Shown piece by piece: positions 1-9,740 of a DNA stretch of 64,000 nt. Positions within the stretch are counted from its first letter, which is position 1. The number at the start of each line of letters is the position of its first letter. Origin of the DNA: Pseudomonas hefeiensis (lineage in GTDB: Bacteria > Pseudomonadota > Gammaproteobacteria > Pseudomonadales > Pseudomonadaceae); NCBI RefSeq assembly GCF_030687835.1, contig NZ_CP117449.1:2046001-2110000 (forward strand), in the 5' to 3' direction. The translations under genes and the position numbers were made by a program. Below the pieces are notes generated by a model. That model made no database searches. It worked only from the letters and a program-made list of their open reading frames with translations, and was not told where the DNA came from.

Positions 1-16
1 TATGAGGACCGAGCGC

Positions 17-1339
17 TTACTCGGTTGCGCCACGTTTTGCTTTTAGGCGAGTGACGTTCGCACCGGTCTGATTGGCGAATTCGCGTGGGCTGACATGCTT
101 CTGCTGATTAGCCTCAAGGTAGCGACTCCACCAGTTCATGATCAGCCTGCGCTCCTCGATGAACTCGGCCTTGTGGATATAAGCGGCGCGGACGTTGTTG
201 CGTTCCTTGTGGCTCATCTGCCGCTCGATGGCTGTGTCCGTCCACAAACCCGACTCGATCAGTGCGCTGCAGGCCATCGAACGAAAGCCATGGCCGCAGA
301 TCTCGGTTTTGGTGTCGTACCCCATCTTCCGAAGCGCGCTGTTCACCGTGTTTTCGGACATCGGTTTCCAAGACTTGGTATCGCCTGCGAACACTAAGTC
401 AAATTTGCCGGTGAGGGCGTGGATCTGCTCGAGCAGGGCGACCGCTTGCGGCGATAAGGGTACAAGATGGATATCGCCGGCCATCTTCGTGCCCCTTGTG
501 GAAAAGGGTACGCCTTCCAACGCTGGTCGCGTGTCGGGTATTTCCCAGACGCCACGCTTGAGGTCGAACTCGCTCCAGCGGGCGAAGCGCAGCTCGCTGG
601 AGCGTACAAACACGTGCAGCGACAGCAAGACCGTCAGCCGGGTAAGTGCACGGCCTTTATAGGTGTCGATCCGTTCCTGCAATTCAGGCAAGCGCGATAA
701 GGATAAAGCGGGGCGGTGGACAACTCGCAAGGCTTTGATCGAGCCTACGAGGTCGTAAGCAGGGTTTACGGCGATAAGCCGGAGGCGCTTTGCCTCGCGC
801 ATGATGCTCTGCAGGTAGTTTTGTACCCTTAAAGCAATGTCTATCGTTCCGCGCTTCTTGATCGCTTCCAGGGGCCGCATAAGGTCGTGGGTGTCCAGGT
901 CGACAATGGCGCGGGCGCCGATCAGCGGGAAGAGGTGAGTTTTGAGGCGATTCATCACTGTCTTGGAATAGTCCGGTGCCCACTTGGCTGACATTTCCGT
1001 GTGCCAGCCGAGAGCAACGCTTTCAAAGGTGCGGCCTTTGAGCAGAGCGTCCGTCTTGGCTTGGTTCTTGGCTCCTATGGGATCAATGCCATCCGCCAGC
1101 ATACGCTTGACCTCCAAGCGTTTGCGGCGCGCATCGGCGAGGCCAACGATGGGGTAGTTGCCGAATGAGGTCAGTCCTTCGCGGCCATCAGGTTTGACAT
1201 ATCTGAGACGCCAGCCTTTGCGACCATTGGGTTGGACTAGAAGGTAAAGGCCGTCGCCGTCGAAAAGCTTGTAGGCGCGGTCTGTGGGCTTGGCCGAACG
1301 GCAAGCGGAGTCGGAGAGTGGAGCAGTGGTGCGCGACAT
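17..1339 (-). CDS. P4-type tyrosine recombinase (island integrase)
   Basis: A 440-residue integrase of the P4/DUF4102 family, catalysing site-specific integration and excision. The N-terminal arm-binding domain (about residues 1-90) has the typical start LSDSACRSAKPTDRAYKLFD. The catalytic domain shows Arg in VRSSELRFARW, the HxxR box HGFR near residue 350, SHKERNNVRAAY containing the likely nucleophile Tyr, and the usual tail ERRLIMNWWSRYL. I chose the ATG at 1339 because it follows a GGGAG ribosome site and gives the family-standard N-terminus; the frame is open further upstream to 1510 but that stretch is non-homologous and reaches into the tRNA. The gene sits immediately 3' of tRNA-Asn, its likely integration target. 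It is full length and probably active. Confidence 0.93.
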   Translation of the reverse strand: MSRTTAPLSDSACRSAKPTDRAYKLFDGDGLYLLVQPNGRKGWRLRYVKPDGREGLTSFGNYPIVGLADARRKRLEVKRMLADGIDPIGAKNQAKTDALLKGRTFESVALGWHTEMSAKWAPDYSKTVMNRLKTHLFPLIGARAIVDLDTHDLMRPLEAIKKRGTIDIALRVQNYLQSIMREAKRLRLIAVNPAYDLVGSIKALRVVHRPALSLSRLPELQERIDTYKGRALTRLTVLLSLHVFVRSSELRFARWSEFDLKRGVWEIPDTRPALEGVPFSTRGTKMAGDIHLVPLSPQAVALLEQIHALTGKFDLVFAGDTKSWKPMSENTVNSALRKMGYDTKTEICGHGFRSMACSALIESGLWTDTAIERQMSHKERNNVRAAYIHKAEFIEERRLIMNWWSRYLEANQQKHVSPREFANQTGANVTRLKAKRGATE

Positions 1340-1433
1340 AAGGGTACTCCCTTTTATCGAACTGAGCTTTATCCCAAACTCTACCCTTAAAACGGCTGGT
1401 ATCCACCGGAATCCGACGGAACGCCAAAACGAA

Positions 1434-1458
1434 AAAACCCGCCAGAAGGCGGGTTTTT
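1434..1458. terminator. Intrinsic terminator behind tRNA-Asn
   Basis: Perfect stem AAAAACCCGCC / GGCGGGTTTTT around a 4-nt AGAA loop, with U-tract potential on both strands. It lies between the tRNA-Asn 3' end and the integrase start, so it would end the minus-strand tRNA transcript before the integrase. Confidence 0.8.
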
Positions 1459-1501
1459 CGGGGGATTCAGAGATTTTGGAAGCCTTCTCTGGAACCTTGT
1501 C

Positions 1502-1577
<76 letters not shown>

Positions 1578-1586
1578 ATGACGCGT

Positions 1587-1614
1587 ATGTTACTGATTGG
1601 AAAAGAGAAGTCAA
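1587..1614 (-). promoter_or_regulatory. Probable sigma70 promoter of tRNA-Asn
   Basis: On the minus strand TTGACT (1614-1609) and TAACAT (1592-1587) are separated by 16 nt, just upstream of the tRNA 5' end at 1577. The -35 is strong and the -10 moderate; read by eye only. Confidence 0.5.
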
Positions 1615-1811
1615 GCTTCTCTTGTCGGCCGGCGCGTTCCTCGGGTCCGTTGGCGATTAATCGCTGATTGGCGGTTACCGCAAAGGCGGGAGAGGGCTAC
1701 CATGGGCCCCCGGAAGTGGCTGGACGCGCTGCCGGCCATTCGCCAGACAAAGGTTTGCGCCATGAATCATCTGTTACCGCTTCACACAGGCAACCACACC
1801 GAGGTGCGCCT

Positions 1812-2039
1812 ATGAGCACCGCCCAGATCAGCTTACCCAAGGGCGTGGGCCCGCACGCCGAGAAACTTTACGACGCCATCACCCAGGCCAGTAACGCTGA
1901 TGAGCTGAACCGTGCCGGCGGCAAGGCCGAGGGTTTTGTCCTGGGGCTGGAAAGCACCAAGGCCATCAAGAGCCAGATTGCCGAGTCGTTGTATGTCATC
2001 TATGACGACGCCGCGAGCCAGCGGGCGACGGAGCTGTAG
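1812..2039 (+). CDS. Small conserved hypothetical protein (75 aa)
   Basis: The 75-residue product starts MSTAQISLPKGVGPHAEKLY and ends with the alanine-rich YVIYDDAASQRATEL. The start at 1812 is preceded at the right distance by GAGGTG. No signal peptide, membrane segment or catalytic motif is visible; the composition suggests a small soluble helical protein. A strong bidirectional terminator follows about 70 nt downstream, which supports a real transcription unit. I do not recognise a function. It lies just outside the island edge, between tRNA-Asn and the aminotransferase gene. Confidence 0.6.
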   Translation: MSTAQISLPKGVGPHAEKLYDAITQASNADELNRAGGKAEGFVLGLESTKAIKSQIAESLYVIYDDAASQRATEL

Positions 2040-2106
2040 CCTCGACAAAAGGGTTATGCCTGGCGCTTTTGTGGCGAGGGGTATGCCTGACCGGATAGGC
2101 ATACTT

Positions 2107-2139
2107 AAAAAAACGGGAAACCCAATGGTTTCCCGTTTT
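2107..2139. terminator. Bidirectional terminator between convergent genes
   Basis: Stem AACGGGAAACC / GGTTTCCCGTT with A-run on the left and T-run on the right. It serves both the small plus-strand gene and the aminotransferase on the minus strand. Confidence 0.88.
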
Positions 2140-2158
2140 TCATCCAGCGCCGAATGCT

Positions 2159-3355
2159 TCAGATCACCTGAACAATGGCCTTGGTTACCGCATCAATGTT
2201 GTTCTGGTTCAGTGCGGCCACGCAGATGCGGCCGGTGTCCAGGGCATAGATGCCGAACTCGTTACGCAGGCGCGTCACTTGTCCAACGGTCAGGCCGGAG
2301 TAGGAAAACATTCCGCGCTGGCGTGCGACGAAGCTGAAATCACGGTGCGGGGCGGCTTTAGCCAGCATGTCCACCATCTGGTTGCGCATGCCACGAATCC
2401 GCAGGCGCATTTCAGCCAGCTCTGCTTCCCACTGGGCCCGCAATTCCGGGCTGTTGAGCACGGCCGCGACAATGCTGGCGCCGTGGGTCGGCGGGTTGGA
2501 ATAGTTGGTGCGGATCACACGCTTGACCTGGGACAGCACCCGGGCACTTTCTTCTTTCGATTCGCTGACGATCGACAGGGCGCCGACGCGCTCGCCGTAC
2601 AGGGAGAACGACTTGGAAAACGAGCTGGAGGCAAAGAAAGTCAGGCCCGACTCGGCGAACAGGCGCACGGCGGCGGCGTCTTCGTCGATACCGTCGCCAA
2701 AGCCCTGGTAGGCCATGTCCAAAAATGGAACATGATTCTTGGCCTTGACCACGTCCAGCACGTTTTTCCAGTCTTGCGGGCTCAGGTCCACGCCGGTCGG
2801 GTTGTGGCAGCAGGCGTGCAGCACAACGATTGAGCGGTCGGGCAGGGCGTTGAGGTCTTCCAGCAGGCCGGCACGGTTCACGTCATGGGTAGCGGCGTCG
2901 TAGTAGCGGTAGTTCTGCACCGGGAAACCGGCGGTTTCGAACAGCGCGCGGTGGTTTTCCCAGCTTGGATCGCTGATGGCCACGACGGCGTCAGGCAGCA
3001 ATTGCTTGAGGAAGTCGGCACCGATCTTCAATGCGCCGGTGCCGCCCACGGCCTGGGTGGTAATGATGCGGCCGGAGGCGATCAGTGGTGAGTCCTTGCC
3101 AAACAGCAGGGTCTGGACCGCCTGGTCGTAGGCGGCAATGCCGTCGATCGGCAGGTAACCGCGGGAAACGTGTTGGGCCACGCGAATCGTCTCGGCTTCG
3201 ACAACGGCGCGCAGAAGTGGAATGCGCCCCTCCTCGTTGCAGTAAACACCCACGCCCAGGTTGACCTTATTGGTACGGGTGTCGGCGTTGAATGCTTCGT
3301 TGAGGCCCAGGATGGGGTCGCGTGGTGCCAATTCGACAGCGGAAAACAGGCTCAT
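2159..3355 (-). CDS. tyrB: Aromatic amino acid aminotransferase (class I, PLP)
   Basis: A 398-residue class I aminotransferase of the AspC/TyrB group, exchanging amino groups between aromatic amino acids or aspartate and 2-oxoglutarate in the cytoplasm. Visible features are HACCHNPTGVD (the conserved Asn of the PLP site), SSSFSKSFSLYGERVG containing the Schiff-base Lys, and RGMFSYSGL with the substrate-binding Arg near the C-terminus. Length fits TyrB/AspC (about 397). The ATG at 3355 gives the standard MSLFSAVELAPRDPILGLNE start; the frame extends upstream but without homology. It is divergent from uvrB, an order also known in P. aeruginosa. Substrate choice between aspartate and aromatic residues cannot be settled by eye. 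Confidence 0.88.
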   Translation of the reverse strand: MSLFSAVELAPRDPILGLNEAFNADTRTNKVNLGVGVYCNEEGRIPLLRAVVEAETIRVAQHVSRGYLPIDGIAAYDQAVQTLLFGKDSPLIASGRIITTQAVGGTGALKIGADFLKQLLPDAVVAISDPSWENHRALFETAGFPVQNYRYYDAATHDVNRAGLLEDLNALPDRSIVVLHACCHNPTGVDLSPQDWKNVLDVVKAKNHVPFLDMAYQGFGDGIDEDAAAVRLFAESGLTFFASSSFSKSFSLYGERVGALSIVSESKEESARVLSQVKRVIRTNYSNPPTHGASIVAAVLNSPELRAQWEAELAEMRLRIRGMRNQMVDMLAKAAPHRDFSFVARQRGMFSYSGLTVGQVTRLRNEFGIYALDTGRICVAALNQNNIDAVTKAIVQVI

Positions 3356-3686
3356 TATTGCGCGGCTCTGAATGGAGTGTGAGGGGACGTGTAGCGCTCC
3401 AGCCGAATGCACTAGAGCGGTGCACAAACGGGGAGCTAGTATAGAGGCCATCACCGGGCGCGGCGACAGGCGATTCGGTTTTTAAGGCAAGTATTTTCGT
3501 TTTTTTCGACCGTTAGTCCCCTGGCAGCGTCAAAGACTTCAAGGCGTGTAGGACGTTCGTCTTGAAAGCGAAGGCATTCACCTCCACATTGTGTGCATCC
3601 CAGTTTTTTCCTCGGGCGACATCAGTCGTTTCGGTCTTTCTCGTTCCTGTTGGCTGGCCGACAGGGGTGAACCCAGAGGTTATGTT
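3356..3686. promoter_or_regulatory. Divergent intergenic region aminotransferase / uvrB
   Basis: These 331 bases hold no convincing gene. A minus-strand -10 hexamer TATACT (complement of 3438-3443) could serve the aminotransferase, but its -35 is poor. I found no LexA-type CTG-N10-CAG box ahead of uvrB. Confidence 0.4.
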
Positions 3687-5702
3687 ATGTCTGAATTCCA
3701 GCTAGTCACCCGATTCCAGCCCGCCGGCGACCAGCCGCAAGCCATTCGCCTGATGGTCGAAGGCATCGAGGCCGGGCTGGCGCACCAGACGCTGCTCGGT
3801 GTGACAGGCTCGGGCAAGACTTTCAGCATCGCCAATGTGATTGCCCAGGTGCAGCGCCCGACCCTGGTGCTGGCACCGAACAAGACCCTGGCGGCGCAGC
3901 TGTATGGCGAGTTCAAGGCGTTTTTCCCCAACAACGCGGTGGAGTACTTCGTCTCCTATTACGACTACTACCAACCCGAGGCCTACGTACCGTCGTCGGA
4001 CACCTTCATCGAGAAGGATGCTTCGATCAACGATCACATCGAACAGATGCGGCTCTCGGCCACTAAGGCATTGCTCGAGCGCAAGGACGCGATCATCGTC
4101 ACTACGGTGTCGTGCATCTATGGCCTGGGCAGCCCGGAAACGTACCTGAAGATGGTCTTGCACGTTGATCGCGGCGACAAGCTCGACCAACGCGCCTTGC
4201 TGCGCCGCCTGGCGGACCTGCAATACACCCGCAACGACATGGATTTCGCCCGGGCGACGTTCCGGGTCCGTGGTGACGTGATCGACATCTACCCGGCGGA
4301 ATCGGACCTGGAGGCGATCCGCATCGAGCTGTTCGATGACGAGGTAGAGAGTCTTTCGGCGTTCGATCCGCTGACCGGCGAGGTGATCCGCAAACTGCCG
4401 CGCTTCACCTTCTACCCCAAGAGCCACTATGTGACGCCACGGGAAACCCTGCTGGACGCTATCGAGGGGATCAAGGTTGAGTTGCAGGAGCGCCTGGAAT
4501 ACTTGCGGTCGAACAATAAACTGGTGGAAGCCCAGCGTCTGGAGCAGCGGACCCGTTTCGACCTGGAGATGATTCTGGAACTGGGTTATTGCAACGGCAT
4601 CGAAAACTACTCGCGCTACCTGTCGGGTCGTCCGTCGGGCGCGCCACCGCCCACGTTGTATGACTATCTGCCGGCCGATGCCTTGCTGGTGATCGACGAA
4701 TCCCACGTCAGCGTGCCCCAGGTCGGCGCCATGTACAAAGGCGACCGGTCCCGCAAGGAAACCCTGGTGGAATACGGTTTCCGCCTGCCCTCGGCCCTGG
4801 ATAACCGGCCGATGCGCTTTGACGAATGGGAAAGTGTGAGCCCGCAGACGATTTTCGTCTCGGCCACCCCAGGCAACTACGAGGCCGAGCATGCCGGCCG
4901 GGTGGTCGAGCAGGTGGTGCGGCCCACCGGGCTGGTCGATCCGCAGGTTGAAGTGCGCCCGGCGCTGACTCAGGTCGATGATCTGCTCTCGGAAATCTCC
5001 AAACGTGTGGCAGTGGAGGAGCGGGTGTTGGTCACCACGCTGACCAAGCGCATGGCCGAAGACCTGACCGATTATCTGGCCGACCATGGCGTGCGGGTGC
5101 GCTACCTGCACTCGGACATCGACACGGTGGAGCGGGTCGAGATCATCCGCGACCTGCGCCTGGGTACGTTCGATGTGCTGGTGGGGATCAACCTGCTGCG
5201 CGAAGGCCTGGACATGCCGGAGGTGTCCCTGGTGGCGATCCTCGACGCCGATAAGGAAGGCTTCCTGCGCTCCGAGCGTTCGTTGATCCAGACCATCGGT
5301 CGGGCCGCGCGTAACCTCAACGGCCGGGCGATTCTCTATGCCGATCGCATCACCGGCTCCATGGAGCGGGCCATCGGCGAGACCGAGCGTCGTCGCGATA
5401 AACAGATTGCCTTCAACCTGGCCAACGGCATCACGCCCAAAGGGGTGTTCAAGGACGTCGCCGACATCATGGAAGGCGCCACCGTGCCCGGCTCGCGCAG
5501 CAAGAAGCGTAAGGGTATGGCCAAGGCCGCCGAAGAGAGCGCCCGTTACGAAGCCGAACTGCGCTCGCCGAGCGAAATCAGCAAACGTATCCGCCAGTTG
5601 GAAGAGAAAATGTACCAACTGGCCCGGGATCTGGAGTTCGAAGCAGCGGCGCAGTTGCGTGACGAGATTGGCAAGCTGCGCGAGCGGTTGCTGACTGTCT
5701 GA
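3687..5702 (+). CDS. uvrB: Excinuclease ABC subunit B
   Basis: A 671-residue UvrB, the helicase-like damage-verification subunit of nucleotide excision repair, working with UvrA and then UvrC. The Walker A motif [10 protein letters not shown] lies near residues 38-47. The beta-hairpin region with [15 protein letters not shown] follows, then the DEAD-like VIDESHVS, helicase motif [11 protein letters not shown], and a C-terminal UVR domain ([20 protein letters not shown]) that contacts UvrC. I chose the ATG at 3687, which gives the family start [18 protein letters not shown]; the frame runs upstream to 3591 without homology. The gene is complete with no missing motif. Confidence 0.98.
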   Translation: MSEFQLVTRFQPAGDQPQAIRLMVEGIEAGLAHQTLLGVTGSGKTFSIANVIAQVQRPTLVLAPNKTLAAQLYGEFKAFFPNNAVEYFVSYYDYYQPEAYVPSSDTFIEKDASINDHIEQMRLSATKALLERKDAIIVTTVSCIYGLGSPETYLKMVLHVDRGDKLDQRALLRRLADLQYTRNDMDFARATFRVRGDVIDIYPAESDLEAIRIELFDDEVESLSAFDPLTGEVIRKLPRFTFYPKSHYVTPRETLLDAIEGIKVELQERLEYLRSNNKLVEAQRLEQRTRFDLEMILELGYCNGIENYSRYLSGRPSGAPPPTLYDYLPADALLVIDESHVSVPQVGAMYKGDRSRKETLVEYGFRLPSALDNRPMRFDEWESVSPQTIFVSATPGNYEAEHAGRVVEQVVRPTGLVDPQVEVRPALTQVDDLLSEISKRVAVEERVLVTTLTKRMAEDLTDYLADHGVRVRYLHSDIDTVERVEIIRDLRLGTFDVLVGINLLREGLDMPEVSLVAILDADKEGFLRSERSLIQTIGRAARNLNGRAILYADRITGSMERAIGETERRRDKQIAFNLANGITPKGVFKDVADIMEGATVPGSRSKKRKGMAKAAEESARYEAELRSPSEISKRIRQLEEKMYQLARDLEFEAAAQLRDEIGKLRERLLTV

Positions 5703-5727
5703 GGTTGTGTGGCGACTGTAATGGCCT

Positions 5728-5810
5728 CATCGCGAGCAGGCTCGCTCCCACAATGGACCGCGTCCAGTCCGGACAACTCGGTTCCCTGTGGGAGCGAGCC
5801 TGCTCGCGAT
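5728..5810. repeat. REPIN (inverted REP pair)
   Basis: ATCGCGAGCAGGCTCGCTCC at 5728 and its inverted copy ending at 5810, about 35 bp apart. This is the standard Pseudomonas REP doublet; it lies between uvrB and gltX. Confidence 0.9.
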
Positions 5811-5933
5811 TGAAGGTGCCTCGGTCTGACAGGTGCCACACAAATCCCCCTCTCACTGGAGCCCGCCTACCATCGCCTGTTACCATTCGCCCCCTGTTTC
5901 ATCTTCGCTTTTATATTCTTTCCGAGACATGCC

Positions 5934-7415
5934 ATGACCACCGTCCGCACCCGCATCGCGCCTTCGCCCACTGGCGATCCTCATGTCGGCACCGCTTACA
6001 TCGCTTTGTTCAACTATTGCTTTGCCAAGCAGCACGGCGGTGAGTTCATCCTGCGGATCGAGGACACCGACCAGTTGCGTTCGACTCGCGAGTCCGAACA
6101 GCAGATCTTCGACGCCCTGCGCTGGCTGGGCATCGACTGGAGCGAAGGGCCGGACGTCGGCGGCCCGCACGGTCCTTACCGCCAGAGCGAGCGCGGTGAC
6201 ATCTACCAGCAGTACTGTCAGCAACTGGTAGACATGGGCCACGCCTTCCCGTGCTTCTGCACCGCCGAAGAGCTGGACCAGATGCGCGCCGAGCAGATGG
6301 CCCGCGGCGAGACCCCGCGCTACGACGGCCGCGCGCTGCTGCTGTCCAAGGAAGAAGTCGCCCGTCGCCTGGCCGCTGGCGAGCCCCATGTGATCCGCAT
6401 GAAGGTGCCGACCGAAGGCGTCTGCGTGGTGCCGGACATGTTGCGTGGCGATGTCGAGATCCCCTGGGATCGCATGGACATGCAAGTGCTGATGAAGACC
6501 GACGGTCTGCCGACGTATTTTCTGGCGAACGTGGTCGACGATCACCTGATGGGCATCACCCACGTCCTGCGCGGTGAGGAGTGGCTGCCGTCGGCGCCGA
6601 AACTGATCCTGCTCTACGAATACTTTGGCTGGGAACAGCCGCAGCTGTGCTACATGCCGCTACTGCGTAACCCGGACAAGAGCAAGCTGTCCAAGCGCAA
6701 GAACCCGACGTCGGTGACCTTCTACGAGCGCATGGGCTTCATGCCCGAGGCGATGCTCAACTACCTGGGGCGCATGGGCTGGTCGATGCCGGACGAGCGC
6801 GAGAAGTTCTCGCTGCAGGAAATGGTCGAGCACTTTGACCTGTCGCGGGTGTCGCTGGGTGGTCCGATCTTCGATGTCGAGAAACTCTCGTGGCTCAACG
6901 GTCAGTGGTTGCGTGACCTGCCGGTGGAGGAGTTTGCCGCGCGTGTACAGAAGTGGGCATTGAACCCCGAGTACATGATGAAAATCGCTCCCCATGTGCA
7001 GGGCAGGGTGGAGACGTTCAGCCAGATCGCCCCGCTGGCCGGCTTCTTCTTTGCTGGCGGCGTGACCCCGGATGCGAAGCTGTTCGAGTCCAAGAAACTT
7101 TCGGATGATCAGGTGCGCCAGTTAATGCAATTGATCCTGTGGAAACTCGAAAGCCTGCGTCAGTGGGAAAAGGACAGCATTACCGCGACCATCCAGGCCG
7201 TGGTCGAATCACTGGAACTGAAACTGCGTGACGCCATGCCGCTGATGTTCGCCGCCATTACTGGTCAGGCCAGCTCGGTGTCGGTGCTCGACGCCATGGA
7301 GATCCTCGGCCCGGACCTGACCCGTTTCCGCCTGCGCCAGGCCATTGATCTGCTCGGTGGTGTGTCGAAGAAGGAAACCAAAGAGTGGGAAAAACTGCTG
7401 GGTGCGATCGCGTAA
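5934..7415 (+). CDS. gltX: Glutamyl-tRNA synthetase
   Basis: A 493-residue class I glutamyl-tRNA synthetase charging tRNA-Glu. The HIGH-like signature appears as [13 protein letters not shown] near the N-terminus and the KMSKS-like loop as [11 protein letters not shown] near residue 250. The C-terminal helical anticodon-binding domain (about residues 330-490) is present and length is typical. The zinc-ribbon Cys positions CFC ([10 protein letters not shown]) are visible. The gene is followed directly by an array with two tRNA-Glu genes, its own substrate, as in other pseudomonads. Confidence 0.98.
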   Translation: MTTVRTRIAPSPTGDPHVGTAYIALFNYCFAKQHGGEFILRIEDTDQLRSTRESEQQIFDALRWLGIDWSEGPDVGGPHGPYRQSERGDIYQQYCQQLVDMGHAFPCFCTAEELDQMRAEQMARGETPRYDGRALLLSKEEVARRLAAGEPHVIRMKVPTEGVCVVPDMLRGDVEIPWDRMDMQVLMKTDGLPTYFLANVVDDHLMGITHVLRGEEWLPSAPKLILLYEYFGWEQPQLCYMPLLRNPDKSKLSKRKNPTSVTFYERMGFMPEAMLNYLGRMGWSMPDEREKFSLQEMVEHFDLSRVSLGGPIFDVEKLSWLNGQWLRDLPVEEFAARVQKWALNPEYMMKIAPHVQGRVETFSQIAPLAGFFFAGGVTPDAKLFESKKLSDDQVRQLMQLILWKLESLRQWEKDSITATIQAVVESLELKLRDAMPLMFAAITGQASSVSVLDAMEILGPDLTRFRLRQAIDLLGGVSKKETKEWEKLLGAIA

Positions 7416-7435
7416 GCACTCGACGAGGCAGGACA

Positions 7436-7458
7436 TACCCCGGTTTTCCGGGGTTTGT
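7436..7458 (+). terminator. Probable gltX terminator
   Basis: Stem ACCCCGG / CCGGGGT around TTTT, followed by TTGT. Short but GC-rich, 20 nt after the gltX stop. Confidence 0.6.
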
Positions 7459-7511
7459 CGGTAAGTGATTGTTATCCCGGCAAAAAACTTTCAAATTTGT
7501 TGAAAATAAAT

Positions 7512-7540
7512 TTGACAGCCCTCTGATACGCCCTTAAGAT
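7512..7540 (+). promoter_or_regulatory. sigma70 promoter of the tRNA array
   Basis: TTGACA (7512-7517), 17-nt spacer, TAAGAT (7535-7540), then a GC-rich discriminator CGCCCCG ahead of the first tRNA-Ala. An AT-rich stretch precedes the -35 like an UP element. The GC-rich discriminator is typical of stringently controlled stable-RNA promoters. Confidence 0.8.
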
Positions 7541-7561
7541 TCGCCCCGTCCTCAGCGATGA

Positions 7562-7637
<76 letters not shown>

Positions 7638-7716
7638 ATTTACACTTCAAGGTCTGGCCACGCGGGTCTTGAAGGGATCAGCACTCAGCGTTGATCAGTT
7701 GTATAGAAGGGTTTGC

Positions 7717-7792
7717 GTCCCCTTCGTCTAGTGGCCTAGGACACCGCCCTTTCACGGCGGTAACAGGGGTTCGAGTCCCCTAGGGGACGCCA
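7717..7792 (+). tRNA. tRNA-Glu (UUC), copy 1
   Basis: A 76-nt tRNA starting GTCCCCTTCGTCTAG with encoded CCA. The anticodon loop CCTTTCACG gives TTC. Confidence 0.98.
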
Positions 7793-7845
7793 GTTTTACA
7801 GAAGCGATGTTGCAAGATATCGTTCCGCCGCGAGGCGAAAAATCC

Positions 7846-7921
<76 letters not shown>

Positions 7922-7997
7922 ATTACAGGTTCAAGGTTTGGCCACACCGACCTTGAGTCGATCAGTTCTCAGCGCTGATCAAGTTCAGAAGGTTTGT

Positions 7998-8073
7998 GTC
8001 CCCTTCGTCTAGTGGCCTAGGACACCGCCCTTTCACGGCGGTAACAGGGGTTCGAGTCCCCTAGGGGACGCCA
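7998..8073 (+). tRNA. tRNA-Glu (UUC), copy 2
   Basis: Identical in sequence to the copy at 7717-7792. Last gene of the array; a terminator follows. Confidence 0.98.
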
Positions 8074-8099
8074 CGATTACCCGCTCTGCGGGATTTTAT

Positions 8100-8131
8100 A
8101 AGGGTCATTCAATTCTTGAATGGCCCTTTTG
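8100..8131 (+). terminator. Terminator of the tRNA array
   Basis: AAGGGTCATTCAA / TTGAATGGCCCTT stem with a short loop, then TTTTG. It follows the second tRNA-Glu by about 27 nt. Confidence 0.85.
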
Positions 8132-8176
8132 TTTGTCTGGCGTTCGGCCAATCTCCAATTCTATGAAAGATACTTC

Positions 8177-8242
8177 TGACCAGTGGTCAATATTTCCGCT
8201 TGCGGAAAATTATTACATGGATAATATTTCAGTCGTAATATT
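8177..8242. promoter_or_regulatory. Cluster of dyads upstream of the TetR gene
   Basis: Three palindromes lie within 66 bp: TGACCAGTGGTCA (8177-8189), TTCCGC-TT-GCGGAA (8194-8207) and AATATT-N8-AATATT (8223-8242). They sit just upstream of the TetR start at 8254, so one or more are probable operators for autoregulation. Which one is bound cannot be told from sequence. Confidence 0.55.
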
Positions 8243-8253
8243 CGGAGGTGACG

Positions 8254-8793
8254 ATGAGCGATAAAAAAGCGCAAACCCGTGAACGCATACTCAAGGCCGC
8301 CAGTGCTGCGCTGATCCAGCGTGGTCCGGCCGAGCCGAGTGTCGGCGAGGTGATGGGCGCGGCCGGGCTGACAGTGGGCGGTTTCTACGCCCATTTCGAA
8401 AGCAAGGATGCCTTGATGCTGGAGGCGTTCAAGCAGCTGCTCAGCCAGCGTCGTGGACTGATCGCCGACATGGATAGCGAATTGACCGGTGAAGAACGAC
8501 GCGCCCTGGTGGCGGCGTTCTATCTGTCGCGCAAGCACCGCGACTCCACCGAGCAGGCCTGTCCGATTCCGGCGTCGGTCGGCGAACTGGGTCGGCTGCC
8601 GGATGAGTTTCGTGCAGTGCTCAATGAACACATAGAGCTGTTGGTTGCACAGTTGGCGGCCAGCCCGGAAGACGCCGACAAAGCCTTGGCCGACGTCGCC
8701 TTGATGGTTGGCGGCCTGGCCCTGGCGCGGGCGTTGGGCCCGGGCGAGTTGTCGGACCGTTTGCTGCGCGCCGCCAAATCGGCAGTGCGATGA
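8254..8793 (+). CDS. TetR/AcrR family transcriptional regulator
   Basis: A 179-residue TetR-family repressor. The N-terminal helix-turn-helix (about residues 8-52) shows the family pattern TRERILKAASAALIQRG, then LTVGGFYAHFESKDALMLEA. The remainder is the helical ligand-binding domain, with a CPIPASVGELGRLPDEF segment found in a TetR subgroup near redox and hydrolase genes. I chose the ATG at 8254 because GGAGG sits 5 nt upstream; a GTG two codons earlier is too close to that site. The gene lies 28 bp ahead of an alpha/beta hydrolase gene in the same direction, so they probably form an operon. The ligand is unknown. Confidence 0.85.
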   Translation: MSDKKAQTRERILKAASAALIQRGPAEPSVGEVMGAAGLTVGGFYAHFESKDALMLEAFKQLLSQRRGLIADMDSELTGEERRALVAAFYLSRKHRDSTEQACPIPASVGELGRLPDEFRAVLNEHIELLVAQLAASPEDADKALADVALMVGGLALARALGPGELSDRLLRAAKSAVR

Positions 8794-8821
8794 GCTAAGG
8801 CGCAAGCCCTGGAGATGAGCG

Positions 8822-9655
8822 ATGGACAGGTTGAGCTGGATTCGTGGCGTCAATGGCACGCTTGGCTGGGTGGCCCCGCGCCTGGTTGCGAAAAAAATGC
8901 GGGGACTGTTCATGCGTCCCCGAAACTTGCCGCCACGGGACTGGGAATTGCCGCTGCTGGCGACTTCCGAGCGTATCACCCTGCGTTTCGGTCTTTCGGC
9001 CTTGCGCTGGGGCAAAGGTCCGACCGTCTTGTTGATGCACGGTTGGGAAGGGCGGCCCACCCAGTTCGCGGCGCTGATCATGGCGCTGGTGGATGCCGGT
9101 TACACGGTGGTGGCGCTGGACGGTCCGGCCCATGGTCGGTCTCCTGGCCGCGAGGCGAATGTCTTGCTGTTCGCCAGGGCCATGCTCGAAGCAGCAGCGG
9201 AATTACCGCCGTTGCAAGCTGTGATCGGGCACTCCATGGGCGGCGCCAGTGCCATGCTGGCGGTTCAGTTGGGGTTGCAGACCGAGACTTTGGTCAGCAT
9301 CGCTGCTCCTGCACGGATTCACGGAGTCCTGCGTGGGTTCGCCAGAATGATGGGGTTACCGCCCAATGCTCGTTCTGCCTTCATTCGCCTGGTGGAAAAC
9401 GATGTGGGCATGCGAGCCTCGAAGATGGACGTCGCCCATTACCAACTGGACGTGCCGGGGTTGATCGTCCATGCCGACGACGACACCTTTGTCTCGGTGA
9501 AGGAATCGCAACTGATTCACGAAGCCTGGTTCGACAGTCGCTTGCTGCGCTTGCCACAGGGCGGGCACCAGCGGGTGCTGGCCGATCCGCGCGTCATTGA
9601 TGGTGTGTTATCGCTGTTGGCCGGGCGCAGCCTGCAAGCGCGGCAATCGGCTTGA
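8822..9655 (+). CDS. Alpha/beta hydrolase
   Basis: A 277-residue alpha/beta-hydrolase-fold enzyme. The oxyanion region LLMHGWEGRPTQF follows the first strands, the nucleophile elbow GHSMGG places the catalytic Ser at residue 138, and the C-terminal half has an acid candidate in VHADDDTFVS and a His in PQGGHQRVLADP. An N-terminal segment of about 30 residues is basic, with no clear signal peptide. It follows the TetR gene by 28 bp and precedes a hot-dog thioesterase gene by 86 bp, suggesting ester or thioester turnover under TetR control. The actual substrate is not known. Confidence 0.85.
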   Translation: MDRLSWIRGVNGTLGWVAPRLVAKKMRGLFMRPRNLPPRDWELPLLATSERITLRFGLSALRWGKGPTVLLMHGWEGRPTQFAALIMALVDAGYTVVALDGPAHGRSPGREANVLLFARAMLEAAAELPPLQAVIGHSMGGASAMLAVQLGLQTETLVSIAAPARIHGVLRGFARMMGLPPNARSAFIRLVENDVGMRASKMDVAHYQLDVPGLIVHADDDTFVSVKESQLIHEAWFDSRLLRLPQGGHQRVLADPRVIDGVLSLLAGRSLQARQSA

Positions 9656-9656
9656 T

Positions 9657-9682
9657 CTGTGGGAGCAAGGCTTGCCCGCGAT
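9657..9682. repeat. Single REP element
   Basis: CTGTGGGAGCAAGGCTTGCC followed by CGCGAT, a degenerate REP between the hydrolase and thioesterase genes. Confidence 0.65.
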
Positions 9683-9740
9683 GGCGGTCAAGCTCGGATC
9701 CGTTACACTGGCCCCAACCAAATTCGACCGGGAGAGGGGC

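Noticed and set aside
3702..5618. Long minus-strand frame opposite uvrB
   Set aside because: Antisense shadow; composition rich in His, Gln and Ala typical of reversed GC-rich codons.
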